Below, piece by piece: positions 12,098 through 22,200 of a DNA stretch of 64,000 bases (the first letter of the stretch is position 1; the number at the start of each line of letters is the position of its first letter). Made by a program: the position numbers and the translations under genes. A model generated the notes under the pieces. The model saw only the letters and a list, made by a program, of their open reading frames with translations, was not told where the DNA came from and made no database searches. This stretch comes from Siphonodentalium dalli (lineage: Eukaryota > Mollusca > Scaphopoda > Gadilida > Siphonodentaliidae): positions 245,581,474 through 245,645,473 of the forward strand of contig CP136065.1 in the NCBI GenBank assembly GCA_032622095.1. The letters are read 5' to 3'.

Positions 12098-12223
12098 CTC
12101 GTTTAGAGTGTCTTTGTATGATAGCAGTGTCTCCATGAGATCGGTCACTTGATTTAGCGTGTACTCTTCGCTGTTCGCCAACATGTAATCAACACATCGA
12201 ACCATCACTGATGTCGCCTTCAA
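12098..12223 (-). CDS. Exon G: polycystin helical juxtamembrane region
   Basis: This 126-bp minus-strand exon has acceptor gattctttcacag and donor gtatga, phase 0 at both ends. The reading begins LKATSVMVRCVDYMLANSEE and continues with YTLNQVTDLMETLLSYKDTL. The order of a Cys-x-x-x-Leu-Lys helix (the Cys-x-x-Cys-like end is in exon F) and then a TxxxVxDLxxxLLS helix matches polycystin-1 upstream of its GAIN domain. The last 20 plus-strand bases of the exon (12204-12223), with the acceptor, form the unit of a tandem array in the preceding intron. A separate 31-bp array begins 74 bp past the donor. Confidence 0.82.
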
Positions 12224-12442
12224 CTGTGAAAGAATCAGAATAATTGTGATTATATAATTATCACAGACGTCCCCCTCCCAACTGTAGAAGAATCAGAATA
12301 ATTGTGATTATATAATTATCACAGACGTCCCCCTCCCAACTGTAGAAGAATCAGAATAAATGTTTATGTAATTATCACAGACGTCCCCCTCCCAACTGTA
12401 GAAGAATCAGAATAAATGTTTATGTAATTATCACAGACGTCC
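12204..12442. repeat. 56-58-bp tandem array that copies the exon G acceptor
   Basis: Four units start with atcactgatgtcgcc (exon G, minus strand) or atcacagacgtcccc (intron copies), then caactgtg/aactgtag (the acceptor) and agaatcagaataa. Unit starts are at 12204, 12260, 12318, 12374 and 12430 (partial). Twenty bases of the first unit are coding. A further loose copy is at 12959-13008. If an upstream copy were used as acceptor, the frame would reach TGA after six codons. Confidence 0.92.
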
Positions 12443-12454
12443 AGGCCTCAGCTT

Positions 12455-12550
12455 GTAGGTTGACAATAGGGAGAAGTGACTTCTCCCTCTGGGAATTTCA
12501 GGGAGAAGTGAAGGAGAAATAGGGAGAAGTGGGGAGAGTCAAATCCGTAA
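12455..12550. mobile_element. Fragment related to the hAT-like MITE of 40498-40965
   Basis: Shows ataggg agaagtgacttctccc and tcagggagaagtg, similar to the inner part of that element. It is degenerate, and no ends are seen. Confidence 0.35.
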
Positions 12551-12955
12551 TATTTACCGGATATTTGTTAAATCTTTGGAAATCAACACAAAATTGCTTC
12601 TGAAGAACACCATAAGTACCATAAAGTTAGAAGGTTTCTCCTCCCATGGGACAATGGGATTAGTATAACATACCATAAAGTTAACAGGTAATTAGTGCAT
12701 GATCATAAACTTAATCACCATGCAGAGGTGTCAATTAATGCAGAGGTGTCATAAATACTATATGGGCTGGCCTCACAGTTCACACCATTTATGATCAGCA
12801 TTGAATTGTGAGGTTAATAATAGGTGTCAATAGACTGATCAAGTTGTTTCATTATAAAGATAAAGGAGTTCTAACTGAACTGACACAAAGCATGCACAGT
12901 ATGTCTGAATTGCAAGGCCCTATTTTCTATTTGAAAAAAAAAAAATTGTAAAAAA
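12551..12955. other. Intron sequence, nothing recognised
   Basis: AT-rich, with a small duplicated motif (tgcagaggtgtcaattaatg / tgcagaggtgtcataaatac at 12721-12755) and an A-rich run at 12936-12960. Confidence 0.3.
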
Positions 12956-12992
12956 AAAACTGTAGAAGAATCAGAATAAATGTTTATGTAAT

Positions 12993-13112
12993 CACCACCG
13001 ATGTCGCATGAGGTCGCCAGAGGGTGAATTTGGTGATGCTAGCCCACATTGCAGGATAGCGTCACTAAATTCACCCAATGGGGACATCATTCTGCAAATG
13101 TCAGGCACACTC
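12993..13112. mobile_element. C-family MITE fragment
   Basis: Short palindromic copy (gagggtgaatttggtgatgc against actaaattcacccaatgggg) ending in cattctgcaaatgtcaggca. Confidence 0.75.
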
Positions 13113-13277
13113 TATCCAGGTATGCTGCTAATAATTATTTGATTCACAGCTGTGGAAAACTCTGTTGATATTCTCGCTCATTACATGGTCGTCACAAACA
13201 TAGGAAACTTCATGCCGAACAAAAACCAAGTCTGTCTTCATACTGCAACAAGTCTCAATAGAAAAATCAACTCTCTT

Positions 13278-13452
13278 AATCGTATTTAAATTCGCACAGT
13301 ATTATCTTTCACACATGAGTGCGCAAAAATAATACTGTATGAATTTAAATATGATTAAGAGAGAATTTAAAATATATCAACATGGTCTTTACACATGTAA
13401 TTTAAAACTGAGCGAAAAATAGTACTGCACGAATTTAAATATGAGTAAGGTA
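13278..13452. mobile_element. F-family foldback elements, two overlapping remnants
   Basis: cgtatttaaattcgcacag faces gaatttaaatatgattaag, then a second half aactgagcgaaaaatagtac with gaatttaaatatgagtaagg. Confidence 0.55.
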
Positions 13453-13490
13453 TTTATGTTGAAGTATGAAAAACTAGAGCAAACAACAGC

Positions 13491-13640
13491 AAACAAGAGC
13501 TGGGCTGTCAGAATCTCAACTATATATGTTGAAGTATAAGAAACTGTTGCCCAATACATACCCCCATGTGGCATACCACCTAGTGTGGGCGTATACCTAT
13601 AGCCTATAGCTAAGATACTGAGCTGGGCTGTCAGAATCTA
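13491..13640. repeat. Duplicated intron block flanking the hAT-like element, left copy
   Basis: gcaaacaagagctgggctgt and catgtggcataccacctagt recur at 15933-16028, just past the hAT-like element, with a shorter inner spacer. Confidence 0.6.
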
Positions 13641-13647
13641 TATATGT

Positions 13648-14071
13648 TTAACCCTTTCAGTGTAATTTACGGTCTGTAAAATCGGCCTTAACAAAATTTA
13701 AAAATATTATTATTTTTTTTTAGATTTGTTTGGGTTGAATTTTTTTTGGGTATGCTTAAGCACGCTATAGCGAATTTAAAAACAAACTGGATAAAACCTT
13801 AGGGGCATGTTATAACTCAAAACTATCACCAAGTATTCATAGTAATAATTTTGATGCCCATGAAAACCGTAAGATACCCTGGCACTAAACCTACAAAATA
13901 TGTCTGCTAAAGAATATAAGAAAAAATTATTAAAATTGTAAACAATTGTAAAAATTAATAACAAATGATGAAAAATTGTTAGGCCAATGCATTCTCTTAT
14001 ATATAAGAGAATGCATTGGCACAGGGTATATGGGTTGATACAAAAATCGGACCTGGCACTGAAAGGGTTAA
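13648..14071. mobile_element. B2-family TTAA foldback MITE
   Basis: TTAA at both ends with ccctttcagtg... and ...cctggcactgaaaggg. It contains the shared ccaatgcattctcttatata core hairpin, here collapsed to one short palindrome. Confidence 0.8.
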
Positions 14072-14362
14072 GTATTGGAACTAGGGCCCAACGAATAGGC
14101 AATTTCAACATCGTATCAAATCTTGAATCAAATTGAATCTCGAATCAAAGTATTGCCGACGCTTTAGTAGATTTGCGATACCTATCAGCGGGAGGTATGA
14201 GCAAAAATGGGGGCAAATGTCTGATGATTTTATAATGTCAGTGTGAAAACTCGAAGAAGGTTCATTAAACATGCTATGAAATACATTTAATTACAGTTTA
14301 AAACAGTTTAATATATGAGAATGGCACAACATCAGTTCATATAGTTGTGTCACTGCCACTAT

Positions 14363-14612
14363 GCCTTGAAATAGTGTGCCTGTCATTCGCAGAATGAGGT
14401 CCCCAGAGGGTGAATTTAGTGATGCTACCCCGCATAGCGGGCTAGCATCACCAAATTCACCCTCTGGGACCTCATTCTGCTTACACCTCAGCAGAATGAG
14501 GTTCCCAGAGGGTGAATTTGGTGATGCTAGCCCGCTATGTGGGGTAGCATCACTAAATTCACCCTCTGGGAACCTCATTCTGCAAATGACAGACAAACTA
14601 TTTCAAGGCTTG
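14363..14612. mobile_element. C-family MITE, complete palindromic form
   Basis: Ends gccttgaaatagtgtgcctg and ctatttcaaggcttg; inside are four alternating copies of the gagggtgaattt.gtgatgc block. Nested in the hAT-like element. Confidence 0.85.
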
Positions 14613-14710
14613 ACTGCCACTATGAGTGAAGTTCATGAAAAATAAGCAGATCAAGCACAGAGTCAATGGAATCTGATTGGTGTCTCCTTGCAAGCAGAAA
14701 AGTGCATGTA

Positions 14711-14912
14711 CAATAATGCCCTAAATAATCGACTCCTTAACCACAGCGGAATTATGGGTAACTTTTCAGGATTTAGTCGGAAATATGGCTTGTTGCCATT
14801 CATTGCAGAGAGTTTTCCGATGAATGGCAACAAGCCATATTTCCGACTAAATCCTGAAAAGTTACCCATAATTCTGCTGTGGTTAAGGAGTCGATTATTT
14901 AGGGCATTACTG
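14711..14912. mobile_element. A-family foldback MITE
   Basis: TA-flanked, caataatgccctaaataatc to gggcattactg; arms complementary except for a slightly shortened loop. Nested in the hAT-like element. Confidence 0.87.
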
Positions 14913-15190
14913 TACACCTCATCTTGTCACTCCCAGCAGGCAAGCGTGATAGATATCAGAATTGTGCATTGTGATTGGGAATGGCGCATACACAACAGGA
15001 TTACAGGAACCAATAGTGTCACAACTTGGGCCTGTCTGTCAGATCTACTGAGTCGTCAGGAACCATTCATGAAAGCTGAATGATCAACTATACACCATTT
15101 CCCGGATAACACAATCCTATGCATGTAACTCTATCTGTAATTTCTATATGCGCTGCATAGTATGGAAATAGAGTGTAAATTCCTTCTCAA

Positions 15191-15441
15191 GTGTTGAAAT
15201 AGTGTGTCTGTCATTTGCAGAATGAGGTCCCCAGAGGGTGAATTTAGTGATGCTACCCCGCATAGTGGGCTAGCATCACCAAATTCACCCTCTGGGAACC
15301 TCATTCTGCTTACACCTCAGCAGAATGAGGTTCCCAGAGGGTGAATTTGGTGATGCTAGCCCGCTATGCGGGGTAGCATCACTAAATTCACCCTCTGGGG
15401 ACCTCATTCTGCAAATGACAGACACACTATTTCAAGGCTTG
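15191..15441. mobile_element. C-family MITE, complete palindromic form
   Basis: Nearly identical to the copy at 14363-14612, ends gttgaaatagtgtgtctgtc and acactatttcaaggctt. Confidence 0.85.
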
Positions 15442-15539
15442 TTCCTTCTTATATATAATGAGGATTAGCATTGACAAAAGGCTAACTTTAACCCCAAACA
15501 TTCTTGAATAGTGACTGATTTATTGGTTGTTTACCTCGC

Positions 15540-15764
15540 ATGGAGGAAACCTTGTGCACTACGATTATGGTTCAACATGCTGAACATGCGAATCACTGCC
15601 CTGTAGGTTGCACGAGTGACCCACCGACCTTCCGCGATAACCAGCGCTGGGACTGGGAGGCATATGTGCAGTGGGCTATTGGGTACCTTACCCTACAGAT
15701 TGAACCACGGAGGTCCCAGATGGTCGCGGAAGAAATTACAGGTTATCAGTTTGGGATATAATGA
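15540..15764 (+). pseudogene. Coding-like fragment inside the hAT-like element
   Basis: A 73-codon open frame reads MEETLCTTIMVQHAEHANHC and later RWDWEAYVQWAIGYLTLQIE. Its balanced composition and higher GC than the flanks look like former coding sequence. It could be a transposase remnant or a captured host fragment. No family was recognised and no splice context is evident. Confidence 0.3.
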
Positions 15765-15932
15765 ACATTTCCTTAAAGTTAATGCAGAATCTTCCCGGCG
15801 ATAAAGGACTTTTATACAATGATTCGAAATATCCCGAATCATAAGACCACTTTCGAATCGAATAAAAAAGGAATGTAATATTCAAAATTGAATCAAATCT
15901 CGAAGCTTCGTCGGGCCCTAATTGGAACCTGT

Positions 15933-16028
15933 AGCAAACAAGAGCTGGGCTGTCGCCCGGTGCATACCTCCATGTGGTATACTGCCTAGTGTGGGCATAC
16001 CTATAACCTATATGGCTGAGACACTGAA
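15933..16028. repeat. Duplicated intron block flanking the hAT-like element, right copy
   Basis: Matches 13491-13640 (gcaaacaagagctgggctgt; tagtgtgggcatacctataa). Confidence 0.6.
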
Positions 16029-16168
16029 ATCAACATTTTCAGATAAACAAAGATTAATGACTTTAGAACGGGAAACCAGAACAAAACTTTTAAACACTCC
16101 AATGAATGACCTCATAGTAGTGAACATCCATACCAAATTGAGATCCGAAAAATTGTGGTTGAGATATC

Positions 16169-16373
16169 TGTAATGCCCTAAATAATTGACTCCTCAACCA
16201 CAGCAGAATTATGGGTAACTTTTCAGGATTTAGTCGGAAATATGGCTTGTTACCATTCATCGATAACTGAGAGCTTTCCGATGAATGGAAACAAGCCATA
16301 TTTCCGACTAAATCCTGAAAAGTTACCCATAATTCTGCTGGGGTTAAGGAGTCGATTATTTAGGTATTTACTG
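16169..16373. mobile_element. A-family foldback MITE
   Basis: Ends ctgtaatgccctaaataatt and ggtatttactg; full complementary arms, loop ataactgagag. Confidence 0.83.
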
Positions 16374-16461
16374 TATCTGCCTAGATGGACAGAGAATCGG
16401 GTGAATGTAATCCAATATACCCACCATTTCCTTCGGTCATGGGGGTATAACAAATAATTTC

Positions 16462-17038
16462 CTTCGGTCATCTGGGGTGGGGGTCGGGGGTCGGAATTTT
16501 TTTTCAGGCAAGTATGCTGATTTTTTACTTCCGACCCTTCTTGGGAATAACCCACCCCCATGTCCAAAAAATTCTCCTTTTTCAGCAGTTTTTTCCGACC
16601 ATTTTTTGACACCCACCCCCCCCCCCCTTTTAACACTAAAACAGAGATTTAAGGGGGGAAATTCACTGTAAACAGCTGTATATGAATTTATGTGCATACT
16701 ATTAGTCATAGATGTTAACATTGACATGTAAATAAGAACGAGTCATTTTGGGGTCATTCGGCCAAAAAAAAACATGGCTGCCAGCGGCCATCTTGGATTT
16801 CAAAATTCAATCCATTAGGATGGGCTACAGGCTATACTGTTTGTCTGATCATCATGAAATTTTTCATTTATGCTAATATTGACATATAGATGTGTTTTAA
16901 GCCAAACTCATTGCAAAAATAGTCAAAAAGACTTGCAGGAAAAATATGTTTGAGTTGCGAAAAAAAATTTGTTGGTCCCATCGACCACCCACCCACCCCG
17001 GCAAACGTGCCCGGAAAAAAAATTCCCCCCCCCCCCTC
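16462..17038. mobile_element. G-family non-autonomous DNA element
   Basis: Second full copy of the element at 9548-10099: ggggtcggaatttttttt...cttccgacccttc and inverted cggcaaacgtgcccggaaaa...ccccctctg. The flanks share ggtcat. Confidence 0.65.
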
Positions 17039-17039
17039 T

Positions 17040-17532
17040 GTGGTCATGGGGTATAATGAGAGCAAATATTGCTTTGGGCCAACAGTATAAGTGATCATTT
17101 ATTGAAATTGTTATTTACGCAAACACTTAAAGACATATTATGTACTTGTGCTGATGCATGAAACTTATCAGTTAGTATTCATGCGCTATGCCAACTGGGG
17201 GGAATGTAGCATTCTACAAACATTGCCGAAAATCTGAAGCAAATCGACCATACCACTCCATAGAAAACATGTTCCGAACTATGCTCAATTGTAAATATTT
17301 ACGACTCGATTCGGGACGCATCTATAGGCGGTAAACTAACGAAAACGATTTCGCCATCGAGAGTCACAGAATTTAATTAATATTGACGGTGTGTGTTGTC
17401 AATTTGGATATCATATTTTCAGAAACTACTACTTTGAACAAGATTATTCTCCATTTATATTTGATCACCCTACCGGAGTGTTTCACATCACTTTAATGAG
17501 AATGATGTAGGGCAAAATACCTGACAATCTCG
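17040..17532. other. Intron sequence, nothing recognised
   Basis: Unremarkable composition, no repeat or open frame of note. Confidence 0.3.
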
Positions 17533-17690
17533 TGTATATATAAGGATTAACTGTCATGTGGACTGTTTTTATGGAGATGTAACCGTGAGGTAAGTGGACT
17601 TGCATACAAGTTATGACCACTTACCTCACGGTTACATCTCCATAAAAATAGTCCACATGACAGTTAATCCTTATACTTATATACATTTAG
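17533..17690. mobile_element. Foldback element with ~57-bp arms
   Basis: Left arm ataaggattaactgtcatgt ... aggtaagtgg pairs with ccacttacctcacggttaca ... cagttaatccttat. The arms are almost perfect, and TATA lies outside each end. No other copy was seen. Confidence 0.72.
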
Positions 17691-18122
17691 CGAAAAAGCC
17701 ACTTTTGTAAATGTATTTAAATCGAAAAGTGTATCGTGACAAAAACAGCCCAAAATACCCCATAGCACCCTTGGCAAAAGTTAATAGGAACAATTTCTCT
17801 TCATATTGAAACCCAATGATGTATTAAGCCAATCCTGCGCGAGTCCAAATGCGCCCAAAACATTACGCGTTCGTCTTTCCAAACCCAATGACGTATCGAT
17901 GGTGTTATGAGCTTGGTGTTATCAGCCATTGCGCATTCACCGAGAAATAACTGCAACTAGCCACGTGGGCGCCGACCAATCAGAATGCTGGATTTAGTGA
18001 TGACAACACTTAGTAAGTAAATATATCACAGAGCAGACCTGAGTGGCTATCCCTCAGATTAGACTAGCGCTATCTGCTGATGTAACTCAATTACGACCTC
18101 GTTTATTTTCATGTATATTTAC
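17691..18122. other. Intron after exon F, contains an exon-derived piece
   Basis: Contains two related stretches (aaacccaatgatgtatta and aaacccaatgacgtatcg) and a CCAAT-like ccgaccaatcagaatgctgg. At 18062-18087, gactagcgctatctgctgat resembles exon F coding sequence; read on the minus strand it hits a stop soon after VTSADSASLI. Confidence 0.45.
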
Positions 18123-18248
18123 CTGACACTCTCGTACACATTCTTCAGGGCGGGACAGAGCTGATGTTATGACTGAGGCAACCAAACTAGTACTATCTGC
18201 TGACGTAACTGCCATGTTATCAAGAAGCTCAACTGCTTTCAGTCTTGC
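18123..18248 (-). CDS. Exon F: polycystin helical juxtamembrane region
   Basis: This 126-bp minus-strand exon has acceptor attcttttcag and donor gtaaat, phase 0 at both ends. It reads ARLKAVELLDNMAV, then SADSTSLVASVITSALS and RPEECVRECQ. It aligns by eye with the polycystin-1 segment where a helix of the type xxxxELLxxLxV is followed by a VxxISSALxxxxxxPxExxxxxxQ helix. The exon lies between the 11.7-kb intron holding the 46-bp minisatellite and a 5.9-kb intron. A 26-bp piece of it recurs with four mismatches about 120 bp away, in the next intron (18062-18087). Confidence 0.83.
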
Positions 18249-18355
18249 CTGAAAAGAATGACGTAAATTCAATGAGAATCTAATGAGCCATCTCGGCACT
18301 TCATTGAAAGAACTTGTGATGGTAAATATCCACAAAAAATTTCATCAATAACCTA

Positions 18356-18572
18356 CAATAATGCTCTAATTAATCGACCTCTTAACCACAGCAGAATTAT
18401 GGGTAACTTTTCAGGATTTAGTCGGAAATATGGCTTGTTGCCATTCATCGGAAAGCTCTCGCCGAGAGCTTTCGGATGAATGGCAACAAGCCATATTTCC
18501 AACTAAATCCTGAAAAGTTACCCATAATTCTGCTGTGGTTATATAAGAGGTCGATTAATTAGAGCATTACTG
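18356..18572. mobile_element. A-family foldback MITE with identifiable empty site
   Basis: A-family palindrome (caataatgctctaattaatc ... gagcattactg) with TA on each side. The flanks tttcatcaataaccta and tatgattacaagtcaagtca occur joined, without the element, at 19182-19222. Confidence 0.9.
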
Positions 18573-18574
18573 TA

Positions 18575-19251
18575 TATGATTACAAGTCAAGTCAAAACTG
18601 TTTTATGGTTTATGCCAATTATGGCAAAGTGGATGTCGGGTCTAATAACTTAGAACAGGGTGTACAACGCCACGCCGGCACCACGGACTGGCAGGTAAGA
18701 ACCAGTATGAGGCGTCAACTGACAACCGGAAAGTGTAAAACTCACGGCTATCTATAAGTCAACAGAGGAATATAGGACAGAAGAACGTTGGTTATTCCGT
18801 TGTTATATATATAAAGTGTTCACATGATATCAGTATGGCATAGGTGTATATATATCTCGTGATGGAAGAGGAGAGTAGCTGTAAGACATATTAAATATGT
18901 GGGGATGTTTTATGGTTCTGGTGCCCAATTTGTACAGGTACTGGTTTCCTCGTCCATCATGATAAATAGTTGTGAGGCATGATCCAGGAGCGGTTTATAG
19001 AAATTTTGGAAGAAATTTGGAACGTACAGATCAAAGCAAAGTTAGCCAAAATATATCATTTTGAACCGTTAAAAAAGAAATTTTTGGAAAGGTTGAAATT
19101 TCACCGGAGAACGTCATCAGTTGCTAGCGCTTGATTTATGACCACCTAAACGGTTGCCATATTTATCCTTTTCGGCACTTAATTTCATCAATAACCTATA
19201 TGACTACAAGTCAAGTCAAAACTGAGCAAACTCAATCAAATAATGAAAAGT
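18575..19251. other. Intron sequence with the empty-site copy
   Basis: The only repeat seen is the unoccupied relative of the 18.36-kb MITE site at 19182-19222. The rest is unremarkable. Confidence 0.4.
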
Positions 19252-22200
19252 TAATGTATCTAATAGCGTGTATGCGTAGTCACGTGATGTAGGGAGATAA
19301 TGTATCTAATAGTGTGTATGCGTAGTCACGTGATGTAGGGAGATAATGTATCTAATAGCGTGTATGCGTAGTCACGTGATGTAGGGAGATAATGTATCTA
19401 ATAGTGTGTATGCGTAGTCACGTGATGTAGGGAGATAATGTATATAATAGTGTGTATGCGTAGTCACGTGATGTAGGGAGATAATGTATCTAATAGTGTG
19501 TATGCGTAGTCACGTGATGTAGGGAGATAATGTATCTAATAGTGTGTATGCGTAGTCACGTGATGTAGGGAGATAATGTATCTAATAGTGTGTATGCGTA
19601 GTCACGTGATGTAGGGAGATAATGTATCTAATAGCGTGTATGCGTAGTCACGTGATGTAGGGAGATAATGTATCTAATAGCATGTATGCGTAGTCACGAG
19701 ATGTAGGGAGATAATGTATCTAATAGTGTGTATGCGTAGTCACGTGATGTAGGGAGATAATGTATCTAATAGCATGTATGCGTAGTCACGAGATGTAGGG
19801 AGATAATGTATCTAATAGTGTGTATGCGTAGTCACGTGATGTAGGGAGATAATGTATCTAATAGTGTGTATGCGTAGTCACGTGATGTAGGGAGATAATG
19901 TATCTAATAGTGTGTATGCGTAGTCACGTGATGTAGGGAGATAATGTATCTAATAGTGTGTATGCGTAGTCACGTGATGTAGGGAGATAATGTATCTAAT
20001 AGTGTGTATGCGTAGTCACGTGATGTAGGGAGATAATGTATCTAATAGTGTGTATGCATAGTCACGTGATGTAGGGAGATAATGTATCTAATAGTGTGTA
20101 TGCGTAGTCACGTGATGTAGGGAGATAATGTATCTAATAGTGTGTATGCGTAGTCACGTGATGTAGGGGGATAATGTATCTAATAGTGTGTATGCGTAGT
20201 CACGTGATGTAGGAAGATAATGTATCTAATAGTGTGTATGCGTAGTCACGTGATGTAGGGAGATAATGTATCTAATAGTGTGTATGCGTAGTCACGTGAT
20301 GTAGGGAGATAATGTATCTAATAGTGTGTATGCGTAGTCACGTGATGTAGGGAGATAATGTATCTAATAGTGTGTATGCGTAGTCACGAGATGTAGGAAG
20401 ATAATGAATCTAATAGTGTGTATGCGTAGTCACATGATGTAGGGAGATAATGTATCTAATAGTGTGTATACGTAGTCACGAGATGTAGGAAGATAATGTA
20501 TCTAATAGTGTGTATGCGTAGTCACGAGATGTAGGGAGATAATGTATCTAATAGTGTGTATACGTAGTCACGAGATGTAGGAAGATAATGTATCTAATAG
20601 TGTGTATGCGTAGTCACGAGATGTAGGGAGATAATGTATCTAATAGTGTGTATACGTAGTCACGAGATGTAGGAAGATAATGTATCTAATAGTGTGTATG
20701 CGTAGTCACGAGATGTAGGGAGATAATGTATCTAATAGTGTGTATGCATAGTCACGTGATGTAGGGAGATAATGTATCTAATAGTGTGTATACGTAGTCA
20801 CGAGATGTAGGAAGATAATGTATCTAATAGTGTGTATGCGTAGTCACGAGATGTAGGGAGATAATGTATCTAATAGTGTGTATGCGTAGTCACGTGATGT
20901 AGGGAGATAATGTATCTAATAGTGTGTATACGTAGTCACGAGATGTAGGAAGATAATGTATCTAATAGTGTGTATGCGTAGTCACGAGATGTAGGGAGAT
21001 AATGTATCTAATAGTGTGTATGCGTAGTCACGTGATGTAGGGAGATAATGTATCTAATAGTGTGTATGCGTAGTCACGTGATGTAGGGAGATAATGTATC
21101 TAATAGTGTGTATGCGTAGTCACGTGATGTAGGAAGATAATGTATCTAATAGTGTGTATGCGTAGTCACGTGATGTAGGAAGATAATGTATCTAATAGTG
21201 TGTATGCAAAGTCACGTGATATAGGGAGATAATGTATCTAATAGTGTGTATGCGTAGTCACGTGATGTAGGGAGATAATGTATCTAATAGTGTGTATGCG
21301 TAGTCACGTGATGTAGGAAGATAATGTATCTAATAGTGTGTATGCGTAGTCACGTGATGTAGGAAGATAATGTATCTAATAGTGTGTATGCGTAGTCACG
21401 TGATGTAGGAAGATAATGAATCTAATAGTGTGTATGCGTAGTCACGTGATGTAGGGAGATAATGTATCTAATAGTGTGTATGCGTAGTCACGTGATGTAG
21501 GAAGATAATGAATCTAATAGTGTGTATGCGTAGTCACGTGATGTAGGGAGATAATGTATCTAATAGTGTGTATGCGTAGTCACGTGATGTAGGAAGATAA
21601 TGTATCTAATAGTGTGTATGCGTAGTCACGTGATGTAGGAAGATAATGTATCTAATAGTGTGTATGCGTAGTCACGTGATGTAGGAAGATAATGTATCTA
21701 ATAGTGTGTATGCGTAGTCACGTGATGTAGGGAGATAATGCATCTAATAGTGTGTATGCGTAGTCACGTGATGTAGGAAGATAATGTATCTAATAGTGTG
21801 TATGCGTAGTCACGTGATGTAGGAAGATAATGTATCTAATAGTGTGTATGCGTAGTCACGTGATGTAGGGAGATAATGTATCTAATAGTGTGTATGCGTA
21901 GTCACGTGATGTAGGAAGATAATGTATCTAATAGTGTGTATGCGTAGTCACGTGATGTAGGAAGATAATGTATCTAATAGTGTGTATGCGTAGTCACGTG
22001 ATGTAGGAAGATAATGTATCTAATAGTGTGTATGCATAGTCACGAGATGTAGGGAGATAATGTATCTAATAGTGTGTATGCGTAGTCACGTGATATAGGA
22101 AGATAATGTATCTAATAGTGTGTATGCATAGTCACGTGATATAGGGAGATAATGTATCTAATAGTGTGTATGCGTAGTCACGTGATGTAGGGAGATAATG

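Larger units (their letters stand above)
14082..15920. mobile_element. hAT-like element with 8-bp target duplication and nested MITEs
   Basis: Terminal inverted repeat tagggcccaacgaa / ttcgtcgggccc ta, flanked on both sides by attggaac (14074-14081 and 15921-15928). An 8-bp duplication and TAGGG ends are typical of hAT elements. Inside lie two C-family MITEs (14363-14612, 15191-15441) and an A-family MITE (14711-14912), plus a coding-like stretch at 15540-15764. No transposase domain is recognised, so it is non-autonomous. A related fragment (ttgaatcgaatatcgcggtt) is at 27725-27810. Confidence 0.8.

Noticed and set aside
14370-14645. Open frames over C-family MITEs (MRSPEGEFSDATPHSGLAS)
   Set aside because: The palindromic repeat gives similar frames on both strands at each copy; these are not proteins.
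17940-18000. CCAAT and CACGTGG motifs as a promoter
   Set aside because: They lie in an intron between exons F and G, with no supported transcript start; motifs are short.
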